NCBI GenBank assembly: GCA_017547545.1
Contig: JAFYPJ010000131.1
Span: 1-36,515 of the forward strand
Reading direction: 5' to 3'
DNA from: Clostridia bacterium
Lineage (GTDB): Bacteria; Bacillota; Clostridia; Oscillospirales; CAG-272
DNA: 36,515 nucleotides
Part shown: in pieces, positions 1-7,280 of the stretch
Numbering within the stretch: the stretch's first letter is position 1
Layout: each line of letters begins with the position of its first letter
Made by a program: the position numbers and the translations under genes
The notes under the pieces: model-generated
What the model saw: only the letters and a program-made list of their open reading frames with translations
Told to the model about the DNA's origin: nothing
Database searches by the model: none

Positions 1-162
1 ACCGTTTGCAAAGCTGTAGTCCACAGCATTGTAGAACCAATCTGTTTCCTTTACATCAATAAAGGGTAAGCCTTCCTCGCTGCTTTCGTTTGCAAATGCA
101 CCAAAGGGTACACATGCCAAAAGCATCAGGCAAAGAAGTAATACTGAGATAAATCTTTTCAT
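1..162 (-). CDS. SLH-domain exported protein, N-terminal fragment (runs off the window)
   Basis: The first 54 codons of a minus-strand gene that continues beyond base 1. The start is an ATG preceded by AAAAGGAGA about 8 nt upstream. Residues 1-24 form a signal peptide (MKR, a hydrophobic core, then GAFA before the likely cleavage site). At residue 34 an S-layer homology repeat begins (FIDVKETDWFYNAV, then YSFANG), the same pattern that opens the SLH protein at 32238-34193. SLH domains hold exported proteins on the cell wall through secondary polymers. The rest of the protein cannot be seen, so its enzymatic or binding role is unknown. The neighbouring DUF4838 gene suggests it belongs to a glycan-use set, but that is inference. 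Confidence 0.8.
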   Translation of the reverse strand, partial: MKRFISVLLLCLMLLACVPFGAFANESSEEGLPFIDVKETDWFYNAVDYSFANG

Positions 163-185
163 GGTTTGTCTCCTTTTTATTTTTT

Positions 186-214
186 ATAGAAGAAAACAGT
201 GCCTCAACGGTACT
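186..214 (-). terminator. weak hairpin with T-rich tail between the DUF4838 and SLH genes
   Basis: Read on the minus strand, AGTACC pairs with GGCACT (one G-T wobble) around a 5-nt loop at 198-214. A T-rich tract, GTTTTCTTCTAT, follows at 197-186. It lies in the 79-nt gap after the DUF4838 stop codon and before the ribosome binding site of the SLH gene. The stem is short, so it would be at best a leaky terminator. Confidence 0.3.
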
Positions 215-241
215 ATTTTCTTAAATTTAATTACTTTGATA

Positions 242-2026
242 TCAAACTTCCCATTCTCTGGTGATAAGACGCCTGTCTGCCGCTTCGGTGAATATCCAGT
301 CGAACTCTACACCTGTACCGTAGAAATGATGGTGAGCCCATTCGATGGGGGGACGGCGGAAGTTAAGCTTGGGAGGCCAAGCATAGCCTTCCTTCCAGCA
401 GCTGTCATATCTTACGGTATCGTTGTAGAAATTCTGGTTTTCAACAACATACCAAAGCTGGCTGTTTCTATCTCCGCGAACGAAACGGTCTTCGTATTCA
501 AGACAAAGCTTAACGAATCTCCACTGGATGGAGGAACGGTGAACACGGTCAACAAGATCCTTATCGCCTGTTTCCTTTGCCATATTTTCGGCATCCTCCC
601 ACCACTTCTTGCAGTCCTCATATCTTGCCTTGTAATCCTCGAACTTAATTACCTCAAAGGGATCGGAGAAGAGGTCGCAGTGGTTCTTACTTGCTGCTTC
701 GCTTGTGAAGTCTATCCAATTAAGAATGTTCTTCCAGCCGGGACCGTAGTATGCTTCCATGAATTCATGCATGTGTGCATAATACTCTTCCTCGGACATA
801 TAGGGATTCCACATGAGCTTTGCATGGAGGTAGGAACGAAGCTCCGCAAACTCGCAGTGATTGGAAACATAGTTAGCTTCAGGGTAATAGCCCTTAACAT
901 TGTTCTCAGCATACCATCTCATATTCTTGGGCATGATCTTGAGATTGGGGAAGGGAGTATGGAACCAGGAATAGTTTACAGAGTAGTCCCAAACATAGAT
1001 CTTGGATGCCTTTTCATTCCAACCCTCAAGGTCGCGCTTATAGTCTGCATTCTGCTGGCAGGAATCGTCATTGAATGCATGGTTGGGACACATCTCCATA
1101 GGACAAAGCTTGATAACGATATTATCGCGGCACTTGGTCTTGGGTGGCTTACGGGTATACTGATAAGCAAAGGTCTGGAACTTGAGCTTGGGATGAGTTT
1201 CCTTGAATGCATCGGAAAGCGCATTCATAAAGTGGATGGTCGTACCTGCTCTGGAGCCCTCCTCCTCGTTGATCTTTCTGCATCTCTCACACTTACAGTC
1301 ATTCTGGTTGTCATTCTGAGAGATCTCAAAAAGCTCGATCCAGGGCCGCTCTTCCAACTCCTTCTTGATATTTTCAATAACTATTTTAATATTTTCGGGA
1401 TCGGTAAGACAGGGCTGCTTATCGCTGGAATCATTGAAATAATGAGCCATAGAGTGGATAGCACCACCCCAACGGAGCTCTCCTCCGTACTCCTCGCCGA
1501 AGTCACGGTAGTTACCGTTGATATGAGCCTTAACAGCCCATTCCTTAGGTCTTGCGCACTTCCAGTCAAGCTCACGGTACTCGAATACGGGGGTATAACT
1601 TTCGTTTATATCGCCGATCTCGATATGATCGGGGGCCTTGCACACTTCAAAATCACTTGTGAAGAATCTCCAGCCCATATATCTTTCTATAAATTCATAA
1701 CAGCCGTACATACCGCCTCTGCGGCTGCCACCTGCTATAAGAAGCTTAGTACCAACGGTCTTGATTATGTAACCATCTTCTTCAAGAGGCTCACGGTCAA
1801 AGGCAAGCTCGCCCTTTTCGCGGCAGCTCTTACCAACAATGATCTCGCATTCCTGCTCGGTTTCACAACCCTTGATCTCAAGCTTAACGCCGGTGGTAAG
1901 CTCTATATACTTCTGAAGCTCCTTTGCACCGGTTTTTTCAGAGGGCAATGAAGCCTCTGCACTGATTATAACGAATTCGCTGATATCACGACCGCAAACC
2001 GTCATATTTCTTTTTTTCATTTCCAT
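242..2026 (-). CDS. DUF4838 domain protein, glycoside-hydrolase-like, cytosolic
   Basis: A protein of about 594 residues. Residues about 25-145 look like the alpha/beta N-domain found ahead of alpha-glucuronidases and hexosaminidases, with GAKELQKYIELTTGV and a YEFIERYMGWRFF segment. The rest matches DUF4838: an SQND motif followed by C244-x-C246-x2-C249, then WDYSVNYSWFHTPFPNL, and LRSYLHAKLMWNP near the C-terminus. The family clusters with polysaccharide-use genes; as far as I know its reaction has not been shown. I chose the ATG at 2026 because AGGAGA lies 6 nt before it, whereas an in-frame ATG at 2041 would overlap that site. There is no signal peptide, so it probably acts in the cytosol on imported material. 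It is divergent from the five-gene sugar operon and shares its intergenic region. Confidence 0.75.
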   Translation of the reverse strand: MEMKKRNMTVCGRDISEFVIISAEASLPSEKTGAKELQKYIELTTGVKLEIKGCETEQECEIIVGKSCREKGELAFDREPLEEDGYIIKTVGTKLLIAGGSRRGGMYGCYEFIERYMGWRFFTSDFEVCKAPDHIEIGDINESYTPVFEYRELDWKCARPKEWAVKAHINGNYRDFGEEYGGELRWGGAIHSMAHYFNDSSDKQPCLTDPENIKIVIENIKKELEERPWIELFEISQNDNQNDCKCERCRKINEEEGSRAGTTIHFMNALSDAFKETHPKLKFQTFAYQYTRKPPKTKCRDNIVIKLCPMEMCPNHAFNDDSCQQNADYKRDLEGWNEKASKIYVWDYSVNYSWFHTPFPNLKIMPKNMRWYAENNVKGYYPEANYVSNHCEFAELRSYLHAKLMWNPYMSEEEYYAHMHEFMEAYYGPGWKNILNWIDFTSEAASKNHCDLFSDPFEVIKFEDYKARYEDCKKWWEDAENMAKETGDKDLVDRVHRSSIQWRFVKLCLEYEDRFVRGDRNSQLWYVVENQNFYNDTVRYDSCWKEGYAWPPKLNFRRPPIEWAHHHFYGTGVEFDWIFTEAADRRLITREWEV

Positions 2027-2065
2027 AATCATTCTCCTCATTCGGGGGCATAAGTAGTTAATTAT

Positions 2066-2094
2066 ATTTTACTTGAAAAACCTCAAAAATGCAA
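2066..2094 (-). promoter_or_regulatory. candidate SigA promoter for the DUF4838 gene
   Basis: On the minus strand TTGCAT (2094-2089) is followed after 17 nt by TAAAAT (2071-2066), about 40 nt before the chosen start. The match is fair but not perfect in an AT-rich stretch. Confidence 0.45.
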
Positions 2095-2215
2095 GCAAAT
2101 AATTCATTTTTTGATTTTTCATGCAGATTAAACAAGTAACAAAAATAAATTTAGTTATAGTGAACAAATCTATCATTCAAATACAAATTATACATATAAA
2201 ATATCCTTCAATTCA

Positions 2216-2244
2216 TTGACATTGCGTTAATACTTTGTTATAAT
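2216..2244 (+). promoter_or_regulatory. perfect-consensus SigA promoter of the five-gene sugar operon
   Basis: TTGACA at 2216-2221 and TATAAT at 2239-2244 are separated by exactly 17 nt, a full consensus sigma-70/SigA promoter. Transcription would begin near 2251, leaving a leader of about 36 nt with AAGGAG at 2273-2278. I see no clear operator palindrome over it. Confidence 0.9.
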
Positions 2245-2287
2245 TTAAAAGAATATGATTTAATTTACATATAAGGAGAAAAAAACA

Positions 2288-3631
2288 ATGGCAAACAGAG
2301 AATTGGTAAATAAACTGTATAATGACATTTGGGATATGCCCTTAGTGGATTTACATACCCATCTTGATGCAGATCACCTTGCGGCAAGAGGTCTTCATGA
2401 CATTCTTCTTTACCACATGGTAATTTCCGATCTTTACGCAGCAGGCTGTCCCGACGGTGAAAGACTCTCCGAAGAGCCCACCGAAGAAGAGGCACTTTAC
2501 CGCCTTGAAAGAGCGATCCCCTATGTTAAGCACATCAGAGGTACAAGCTGCTACTGGGGCGTTCGTATAATTCTTGAGGATCTCTACGGTTGGACCGAAG
2601 AGCTCAATGAGGACAACTGGAGAGAATGCCACGAGCTTATTAAGTCTAAGGGCTGCGGAGCAGAGCGTGCAAAAGAGATTGCAAAGATGGCAAAAATCGA
2701 AAAGAGCTCCACAGAGCTTTGGCGAGCAAAGGGCCACAAGCATGACGATATGCTTATGTATTCTCTTGAATGGGCATTCTTCTGCCGTGACCAGTGGGGC
2801 ATCAACGATGCGGCACTTTTAGAGCTTGAGCATGCATGGAACGAAGAGATCCCCGGTCCTCCCCTTCCTATCGGAATCGATCCCGCAGTAGACTGTGCTT
2901 ATGAAAAGAAGATAAAGACCGTTGACGATGTTAAGGCTGCAGTTCAGCATTATGTTGACCGTATCGATTATGATAAGGTATTTTCCAACGCATCCCACTT
3001 CTCTACCACTCTCAATTACCACGATGTAACCGAAGAGGATATGATTAAGGCACTTGCAAACAGAGAAAATGCAGGTACCTGGGAACGCGATGTTTACGCT
3101 AACTATATCAACACAATGTTCCTTGATAAGGTTCAGGAGATAAAGAGAACCACAGGTAAGGAGATCATTATTCAGTACTCTCTCGGTGCTGAACCCCTTC
3201 CTCACGAAACAGGCTCTTATATGCGTCCCGAAACTATTTTTGAGCTTGCTAATATCATTCACAAGTACAGCGATCTTAAATTTGAGATCCATGTTGCATC
3301 CCTTCATGCTGACCAGGCTTGGTGTACCCTCTGCCGTGAGCTTCCCAACCTTAAGCTTGACGGTTTCTGGTGGCACAACTTCTTCCCCACCCATATCCGC
3401 CGTATCATCTCCGAAAGAATGGATATGCTCCCCTCTAACAATATCGTTGGTTTCTTTACCGATGCTTACTGTATGGACTGGTGCTATGCAAAGGCTAAGA
3501 TGATCACAGTTCAGTACGCTGAGGTTGTTGCTCAGAAGATCGAAATGGGACAGTTTGATTATGATACTGCCATTGGTATCGTTCGCGATACTCTTGATGT
3601 AGACAGAAAGTTCTTCAAATTAGACAAGTAA
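2288..3631 (+). CDS. uronate-isomerase-like amidohydrolase
   Basis: A protein of 447 residues of the amidohydrolase superfamily, closest by eye to uronate isomerases (UxaC, usually about 470 residues), which interconvert hexuronates and ketohexuronates. The N-terminus has the metal-binding DLHTHL (H23, H25) followed by a helix like that of UxaC (LHDILLYHMVISDLYAAG). A possible metal-binding Asp sits in FFTDAYCMDW near residue 407, where UxaC has its TDSRS motif. The sequence is divergent, so a related acid sugar or non-uronate substrate is possible. The start has AAGGAG 9 nt upstream. It is the first gene of an operon with two PfkB kinases and an oxidoreductase, a set that mirrors hexuronate breakdown but lacks UxuA/UxaA dehydratase and KDPG aldolase here. 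Confidence 0.65.
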   Translation: MANRELVNKLYNDIWDMPLVDLHTHLDADHLAARGLHDILLYHMVISDLYAAGCPDGERLSEEPTEEEALYRLERAIPYVKHIRGTSCYWGVRIILEDLYGWTEELNEDNWRECHELIKSKGCGAERAKEIAKMAKIEKSSTELWRAKGHKHDDMLMYSLEWAFFCRDQWGINDAALLELEHAWNEEIPGPPLPIGIDPAVDCAYEKKIKTVDDVKAAVQHYVDRIDYDKVFSNASHFSTTLNYHDVTEEDMIKALANRENAGTWERDVYANYINTMFLDKVQEIKRTTGKEIIIQYSLGAEPLPHETGSYMRPETIFELANIIHKYSDLKFEIHVASLHADQAWCTLCRELPNLKLDGFWWHNFFPTHIRRIISERMDMLPSNNIVGFFTDAYCMDWCYAKAKMITVQYAEVVAQKIEMGQFDYDTAIGIVRDTLDVDRKFFKLDK

Positions 3632-3637
3632 TTTGTA

Positions 3638-4585
3638 ATGGAAAGAAAAATTGATATAATTTCTGCGGGGTTGATGGTATATGATATACTTGTCTCCCCC
3701 GTAGATGAGAATTTATTTAAAGTAGACACCACACATATTGATTCAATCAATTATAAAACCGGCGGTGATGCCTTGAATGTTGCATTGGATGCGGCAAAAT
3801 TAGGTGTTAAGGTTTGCATGGGTGGTGTGGTTGGCAACGATATGCCCGGCAGATTCCTGAAGGAAGAAGCCGAAAAAGCAGGGGTTGACACCTCCGGAAT
3901 CGTTATCTCAAAGGAAAATCAAAGCTCGGTTAGTGTTGTTCTTTGCAAAGAGGACGGCCAGCGTTACTTTGCATACTATGGCAAGGCTAACAATGAGTTT
4001 GACGGCACAGGCATTTCCGATGATCTGCTTGCAGATGCAAAGCTTTTATATATAGGAAGCATGATGAGCTTAAAGGGTATGGAGGGAGAACCCCTCTACA
4101 ACCTTTTCGCAAGAGCAAAGGCTAATGGAACAATGACCGCTATGGACACCACCTGGCCAAAGGACGGGATCTGGATGCCCAAACTTGAAAAGGCACTTCC
4201 CTATTGCGATATATTTATCCCCAGTCTGTACGAAGCCAAGGAGCTCTGCGGTACGGATAAGCCTGAAGAAATCGTAAAATTCCTTCATTCCAAGGGTGTT
4301 AAAACAGCCGGTGTTAAATTGGGCAAAAACGGTGTTTTTATAGAGGATTTCTATATGCCTGCCTTTAACTGCGATAAGGTTGTTGATACCACCGGTGCAG
4401 GAGATGCCTTTATGGGCGGATTTTTAACCGGCATCACTATGGGTAAGAGCCTTTATGATGCGGCTCTTCTCGGCTCTGCAACCTCTAATATCTGCATCCG
4501 TGAAATCGGTGCGGTAAGCTCTGCCCTTTCTATGGAAAATGCAGAAAAAACAATTTCATTACACCTTGATGGTACTTTGAAATAA
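3638..4585 (+). CDS. PfkB-family sugar kinase (first of two)
   Basis: A 315-residue ribokinase/PfkB-family kinase that would phosphorylate a sugar or sugar acid with ATP. The N-terminal half has the substrate-side GGDALN motif (42-47). The C-terminal signature DTTGAGDAF spans 250-258, with anion-hole residues G253-A254-G255 and catalytic base D256. Length fits ribokinases and 2-keto-3-deoxygluconate kinases. The ATG follows the isomerase stop by only 6 nt and has no clear Shine-Dalgarno sequence, which suggests translational coupling. The downstream gap carries one copy of the repeated two-hairpin element. The specificity cannot be read from sequence; the isomerase-like partner makes a ketose or keto-acid plausible. 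Confidence 0.85.
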   Translation: MERKIDIISAGLMVYDILVSPVDENLFKVDTTHIDSINYKTGGDALNVALDAAKLGVKVCMGGVVGNDMPGRFLKEEAEKAGVDTSGIVISKENQSSVSVVLCKEDGQRYFAYYGKANNEFDGTGISDDLLADAKLLYIGSMMSLKGMEGEPLYNLFARAKANGTMTAMDTTWPKDGIWMPKLEKALPYCDIFIPSLYEAKELCGTDKPEEIVKFLHSKGVKTAGVKLGKNGVFIEDFYMPAFNCDKVVDTTGAGDAFMGGFLTGITMGKSLYDAALLGSATSNICIREIGAVSSALSMENAEKTISLHLDGTLK

Positions 4586-4655
4586 GCGGGCGCCGGTCCG
4601 CAACGATGATCGGGCATGAATTGAACATAAGCTTCTTTCTACAGTGCCCAAAATG
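4586..4655 (+). repeat. repeated two-hairpin intergenic element, copy A
   Basis: It starts directly after the kinase stop codon. Hairpin 1 is GCGGGC (4586-4591), loop GCCG, GTCCGC (4596-4601). After a short linker comes TCGGGCATGAA (4610-4620). GGGCA at 4612-4616 pairs with TGCCC at 4645-4649 across 28 nt. Copy B (18390-18457) and copy C (11391-11464, minus strand) share this layout. The next start codon is 46 nt after the second stem. No T-run follows, so it is not an ordinary terminator. Its function is unknown. Confidence 0.55.
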
Positions 4656-4695
4656 GAACAATTTCCAAAACATTAAAAAAAGAAAAGGTATTACT

Positions 4696-6165
4696 ATGAT
4701 TAACATTGGTAACAGAAGAGAGTTATTTGTTGATAACTATCTTATAGACGAAGAAAAAACCACAGCAGCCGCTGTAGTTCACAAGCCCGTTAAGCGTGAT
4801 GTTGCATTTGTTCACGATGCACAGTGGGAAACCCAGGGTGCAGCATATCACAATATAGTTATAACTCCTGAGGGCAAGAGATATATGTACTATAAGTCCA
4901 TGCATCAGGACATCAAGCCCGACGGTGCGGATGCAACCATGCGCCGTATCTGTGTTATCGAAAGCGAAGACGGTCTTAACTGGAGCCGTCCTCAGCTTGC
5001 TATAACTCCTATTTTCGGTAAGAGAATAGACGCGGCTACCAACAATGTTATTTCCGGTCTTTATGACTACTATGATAATATGTTCGTATTCTACGATACC
5101 AACCCCAACTGTCCCGAAGATGAACGCTTCAAGGCGGTTTACGGTGAATGGGGAACAGGTATGTTCGGCTATGTTAGTGCTGACGGTATCAACTTCAGAT
5201 TCCATCCCGGTGAAAATATCCATGAGATGATGCATAACTCTCTCATGATCTCCGGTAAGGATTCCGGCTGTTACTTTGACTCTCTTAACACGGTTTACTA
5301 TAACCACGAGATCGGCAAGTATGTTGCTTTTGTCCGCGGTTTCCATGTAGGAGATGACTTCTATCCTCCGGATCCCGATGTTGACGATGCGGTTCGTGAT
5401 ATCCGTTATACAATAAGTGACGATTTCTGGCATTGGAGCTATCCCAAGGTATTCAATTATAATGACGATTATGATTATCAGCTCTATGCCAACGCTATCG
5501 CACCCTACTACCGCGCTCCTCATATCTACTGTGCAACTCCCACAAGATATGTTGCATGGCCCGAATGGATTGATTCCTTTGAAAAGCTTCCCAATGCAGA
5601 GGAAAGACGCGGCAGACATAGAGGCAAGTCTATGAACGATGCAATCTTCATGTCCTCCCGTGACGGTCAGAACTGGTTCCGCTACGGTGAAGCATTTATG
5701 ACCGCAGGCCCTGAGCATCACAGCAACTGGAAATACGGTGACTGTTATCCCTGCGTAGGCTTTACCGAAACTCCCGGCGAGATAAAGGGTACGGACCCCT
5801 ATCTTTCCATGTTCTGTAAGGAAGACCATGACGGTGAACCCACCAAGCTTTACAGATATTCATTGCGTCTTGACGGCTTTGTATCCAGAACAGCTACTCT
5901 TAAGCCCCAGATTCTTGTAACCAAGCCCTTTGTTTACGAAGGCAAGGAGCTTGAAATCAACTTTGAGACCTCAGCTCTCGGTTATATGAAGTTCAAGCTT
6001 CGCGATAACGAAGGTAACGAGATCTACTCCAGAGAGGTTATGGGTGATAAGGTTGACCGTATCGTTGGCTTTGAAAACGGTACACCTGCTGATCTTTCCG
6101 GCAAGGAAGTTGTTATGGAGATCGAAATGAGCGATGCTTCCATCTACTCATTCAAATTCAACTAA
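4696..6165 (+). CDS. five-bladed beta-propeller, GH32/GH43-like protein, cytosolic form
   Basis: A 489-residue protein that resembles five-bladed beta-propeller glycosidases in general pattern: it opens with NRRELFVDNYLI, has repeated blade edges such as YHNIVITPEG...YMYYK and SEDGLNWSRP, and ends with a beta-sandwich-like segment. It is clearly paralogous to residues 220-651 of the SLH protein at 32238-34193. Both contain FVFYDTNPNCPEDER, YGEWG, GCYFDSLNTVY, GKYVAFVRGFH and the C-terminus IYSFKFN. The start is the ATG at 4696, with AAAAGG about 7 nt before it; an upstream in-frame ATG at 4606 lies inside the repeated element and lacks a binding site. There is no signal peptide, so it should act on imported oligosaccharides. 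Catalytic acids cannot be assigned by eye. Confidence 0.65.
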   Translation: MINIGNRRELFVDNYLIDEEKTTAAAVVHKPVKRDVAFVHDAQWETQGAAYHNIVITPEGKRYMYYKSMHQDIKPDGADATMRRICVIESEDGLNWSRPQLAITPIFGKRIDAATNNVISGLYDYYDNMFVFYDTNPNCPEDERFKAVYGEWGTGMFGYVSADGINFRFHPGENIHEMMHNSLMISGKDSGCYFDSLNTVYYNHEIGKYVAFVRGFHVGDDFYPPDPDVDDAVRDIRYTISDDFWHWSYPKVFNYNDDYDYQLYANAIAPYYRAPHIYCATPTRYVAWPEWIDSFEKLPNAEERRGRHRGKSMNDAIFMSSRDGQNWFRYGEAFMTAGPEHHSNWKYGDCYPCVGFTETPGEIKGTDPYLSMFCKEDHDGEPTKLYRYSLRLDGFVSRTATLKPQILVTKPFVYEGKELEINFETSALGYMKFKLRDNEGNEIYSREVMGDKVDRIVGFENGTPADLSGKEVVMEIEMSDASIYSFKFN

Positions 6166-6190
6166 GAAAAATACTTTTTAAATTTGATAT

Positions 6191-6210
6191 GGGCGCACTA
6201 CGGTGCGCCC
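6191..6210 (+). other. hyperstable UACG-loop hairpin between propeller and oxidoreductase genes
   Basis: A perfect 8-bp stem, GGGCGCAC with GTGCGCCC, closes a TACG tetraloop with a C-G closing pair, the exceptionally stable UNCG type. It sits 25 nt after the propeller stop and 10 nt before the AAGGAG of the next gene. No T-run follows, so an mRNA-stability or processing hairpin, or a weak pause site, is more likely than a terminator. Confidence 0.7.
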
Positions 6211-6232
6211 AATCTTGAACAAGGAGATAATT

Positions 6233-7279
6233 ATGTCAAAAAAAGTGTTGAAATGTGCTCTTGTTGGCTGCGGTTATATTGGATATCAGCATTTAAATGC
6301 ATTTTTGGATTGTAAAAATACAGAGCTTGTTGCTCTTTGCAACAAAGAACCGCAGCGCCTTGAATCCTTACAGAAAAAATTCGGAATCGAAAAGGGATTT
6401 ACAGATTACAAGGAAATGATAAAGGCAATACCCGATCTTGATATGGTTTCGATCTGCCTTCCCAACAAGCTTCACTCCCCTGTAACCGTTGATTTTCTTG
6501 AAGCAGGAATAAATGTTCTTTGCGAAAAGCCAATGGCGGTAAGCTACGAGGATGCAAAGAAAATGATAGAGGCTGAGGAAAGGTCTTCGGCAAAGCTTAT
6601 GATAGTTCAGAATCAGCGTTTTTACCCCGTTTCTCAGATCATGAAAAGACTGAATGACGAGGGAAGATTCGGTGAGATCTATCATATCCGTACAGGATGG
6701 CGCCGTCCCTTGGGTATGCTCCCGTCTCCCAAAGACACCTGGGAAGACGGTAGTTCCTGTGACAGAAGCTGGTACAATTCCAAGGATGCTTACGGCGGAG
6801 TTTTGCGCGATCTTGGCGTTCACCTGCTTGATCTTGCCATGTATATTACCGATTTTCCCAAGGTAAAGAGCGTTCATGCCTCAGGCTACCGCAAATTTAC
6901 CGCAGGAGAAGAGGAGAGCTTTGATTATACCAGCGAGGATATGGTATCCGCCCATATAAAGTTCGAAAACGGAATGTCTATATCTATGGAAGTAAGCTTT
7001 GCTTCCATGATCTCGGAAGAAAAGCTGTTTACAAATATCTACGGTACAAAGGCAGGTGCAGAGCGCACAAAGGATTCTGTAAATCTTATTTTACCCGATG
7101 ATGAATATGCATACCATGTTGTTCCCCTTAACACCAAACGGGAAAGAGAATTCATGCATTGTATCCATGAATTTGCCGATGCTCTTGTAAACGGTAAGGA
7201 AATTCCCGTTCGGGCAAAGGACTGCATTAAAATAATTGAAATTCTTGATATGCTCTATGCATCAATAGAGGAGAACTGA
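6233..7279 (+). CDS. Gfo/Idh/MocA family NAD(P)-dependent oxidoreductase
   Basis: A 348-residue sugar or cyclitol dehydrogenase of the Gfo/Idh/MocA family. The Rossmann motif VGCGYIG is at 11-17. The family signature EKP is at 98-100 (CEKPMA), with catalytic Lys99. The second signature, GGVLRDLGVHLLD, spans 188-200 and carries D193 and H197, the usual substrate-binding and proton-transfer residues. The length is typical. The start has AAGGAG 6 nt upstream. Within the operon it could oxidise or reduce a hydroxyl of the sugar handled by the isomerase-like enzyme and the kinases. Members of this family also make 3-keto sugars that feed non-classical glycoside cleavage, so the propeller neighbour could act on an oxidised glycoside; that is speculation. 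Confidence 0.88.
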   Translation: MSKKVLKCALVGCGYIGYQHLNAFLDCKNTELVALCNKEPQRLESLQKKFGIEKGFTDYKEMIKAIPDLDMVSICLPNKLHSPVTVDFLEAGINVLCEKPMAVSYEDAKKMIEAEERSSAKLMIVQNQRFYPVSQIMKRLNDEGRFGEIYHIRTGWRRPLGMLPSPKDTWEDGSSCDRSWYNSKDAYGGVLRDLGVHLLDLAMYITDFPKVKSVHASGYRKFTAGEEESFDYTSEDMVSAHIKFENGMSISMEVSFASMISEEKLFTNIYGTKAGAERTKDSVNLILPDDEYAYHVVPLNTKREREFMHCIHEFADALVNGKEIPVRAKDCIKIIEILDMLYASIEEN

Positions 7280-7280
7280 T

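Noticed and set aside
161..1951. A nearly 600-codon open frame on the plus strand
   Set aside because: It lies antisense to the DUF4838 gene, has no ribosome binding site, and its translation is a hydrophobic shadow of the codon bias of the real gene.
2041..2056. TTCGGGGGCA-like text in the DUF4838 leader as a fourth copy of the repeated element
   Set aside because: No matching TCGGGC arm lies about 30 nt away on the minus strand, and no hairpin 1 is present.
2042..2287. A CcpA (cre) operator in the divergent sugar-region promoter
   Set aside because: No sequence close to the cre consensus was found near either promoter.
4606..4695. Extended N-terminus of the propeller protein from the ATG at 4606
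   Set aside because: It would translate the repeated element. There is no ribosome binding site, and the family begins at the RRELFVDNY segment.
4723..5829. A 368-codon minus-strand frame
   Set aside because: It is antisense to the propeller gene, has no start signals, and shows no recognisable protein pattern.
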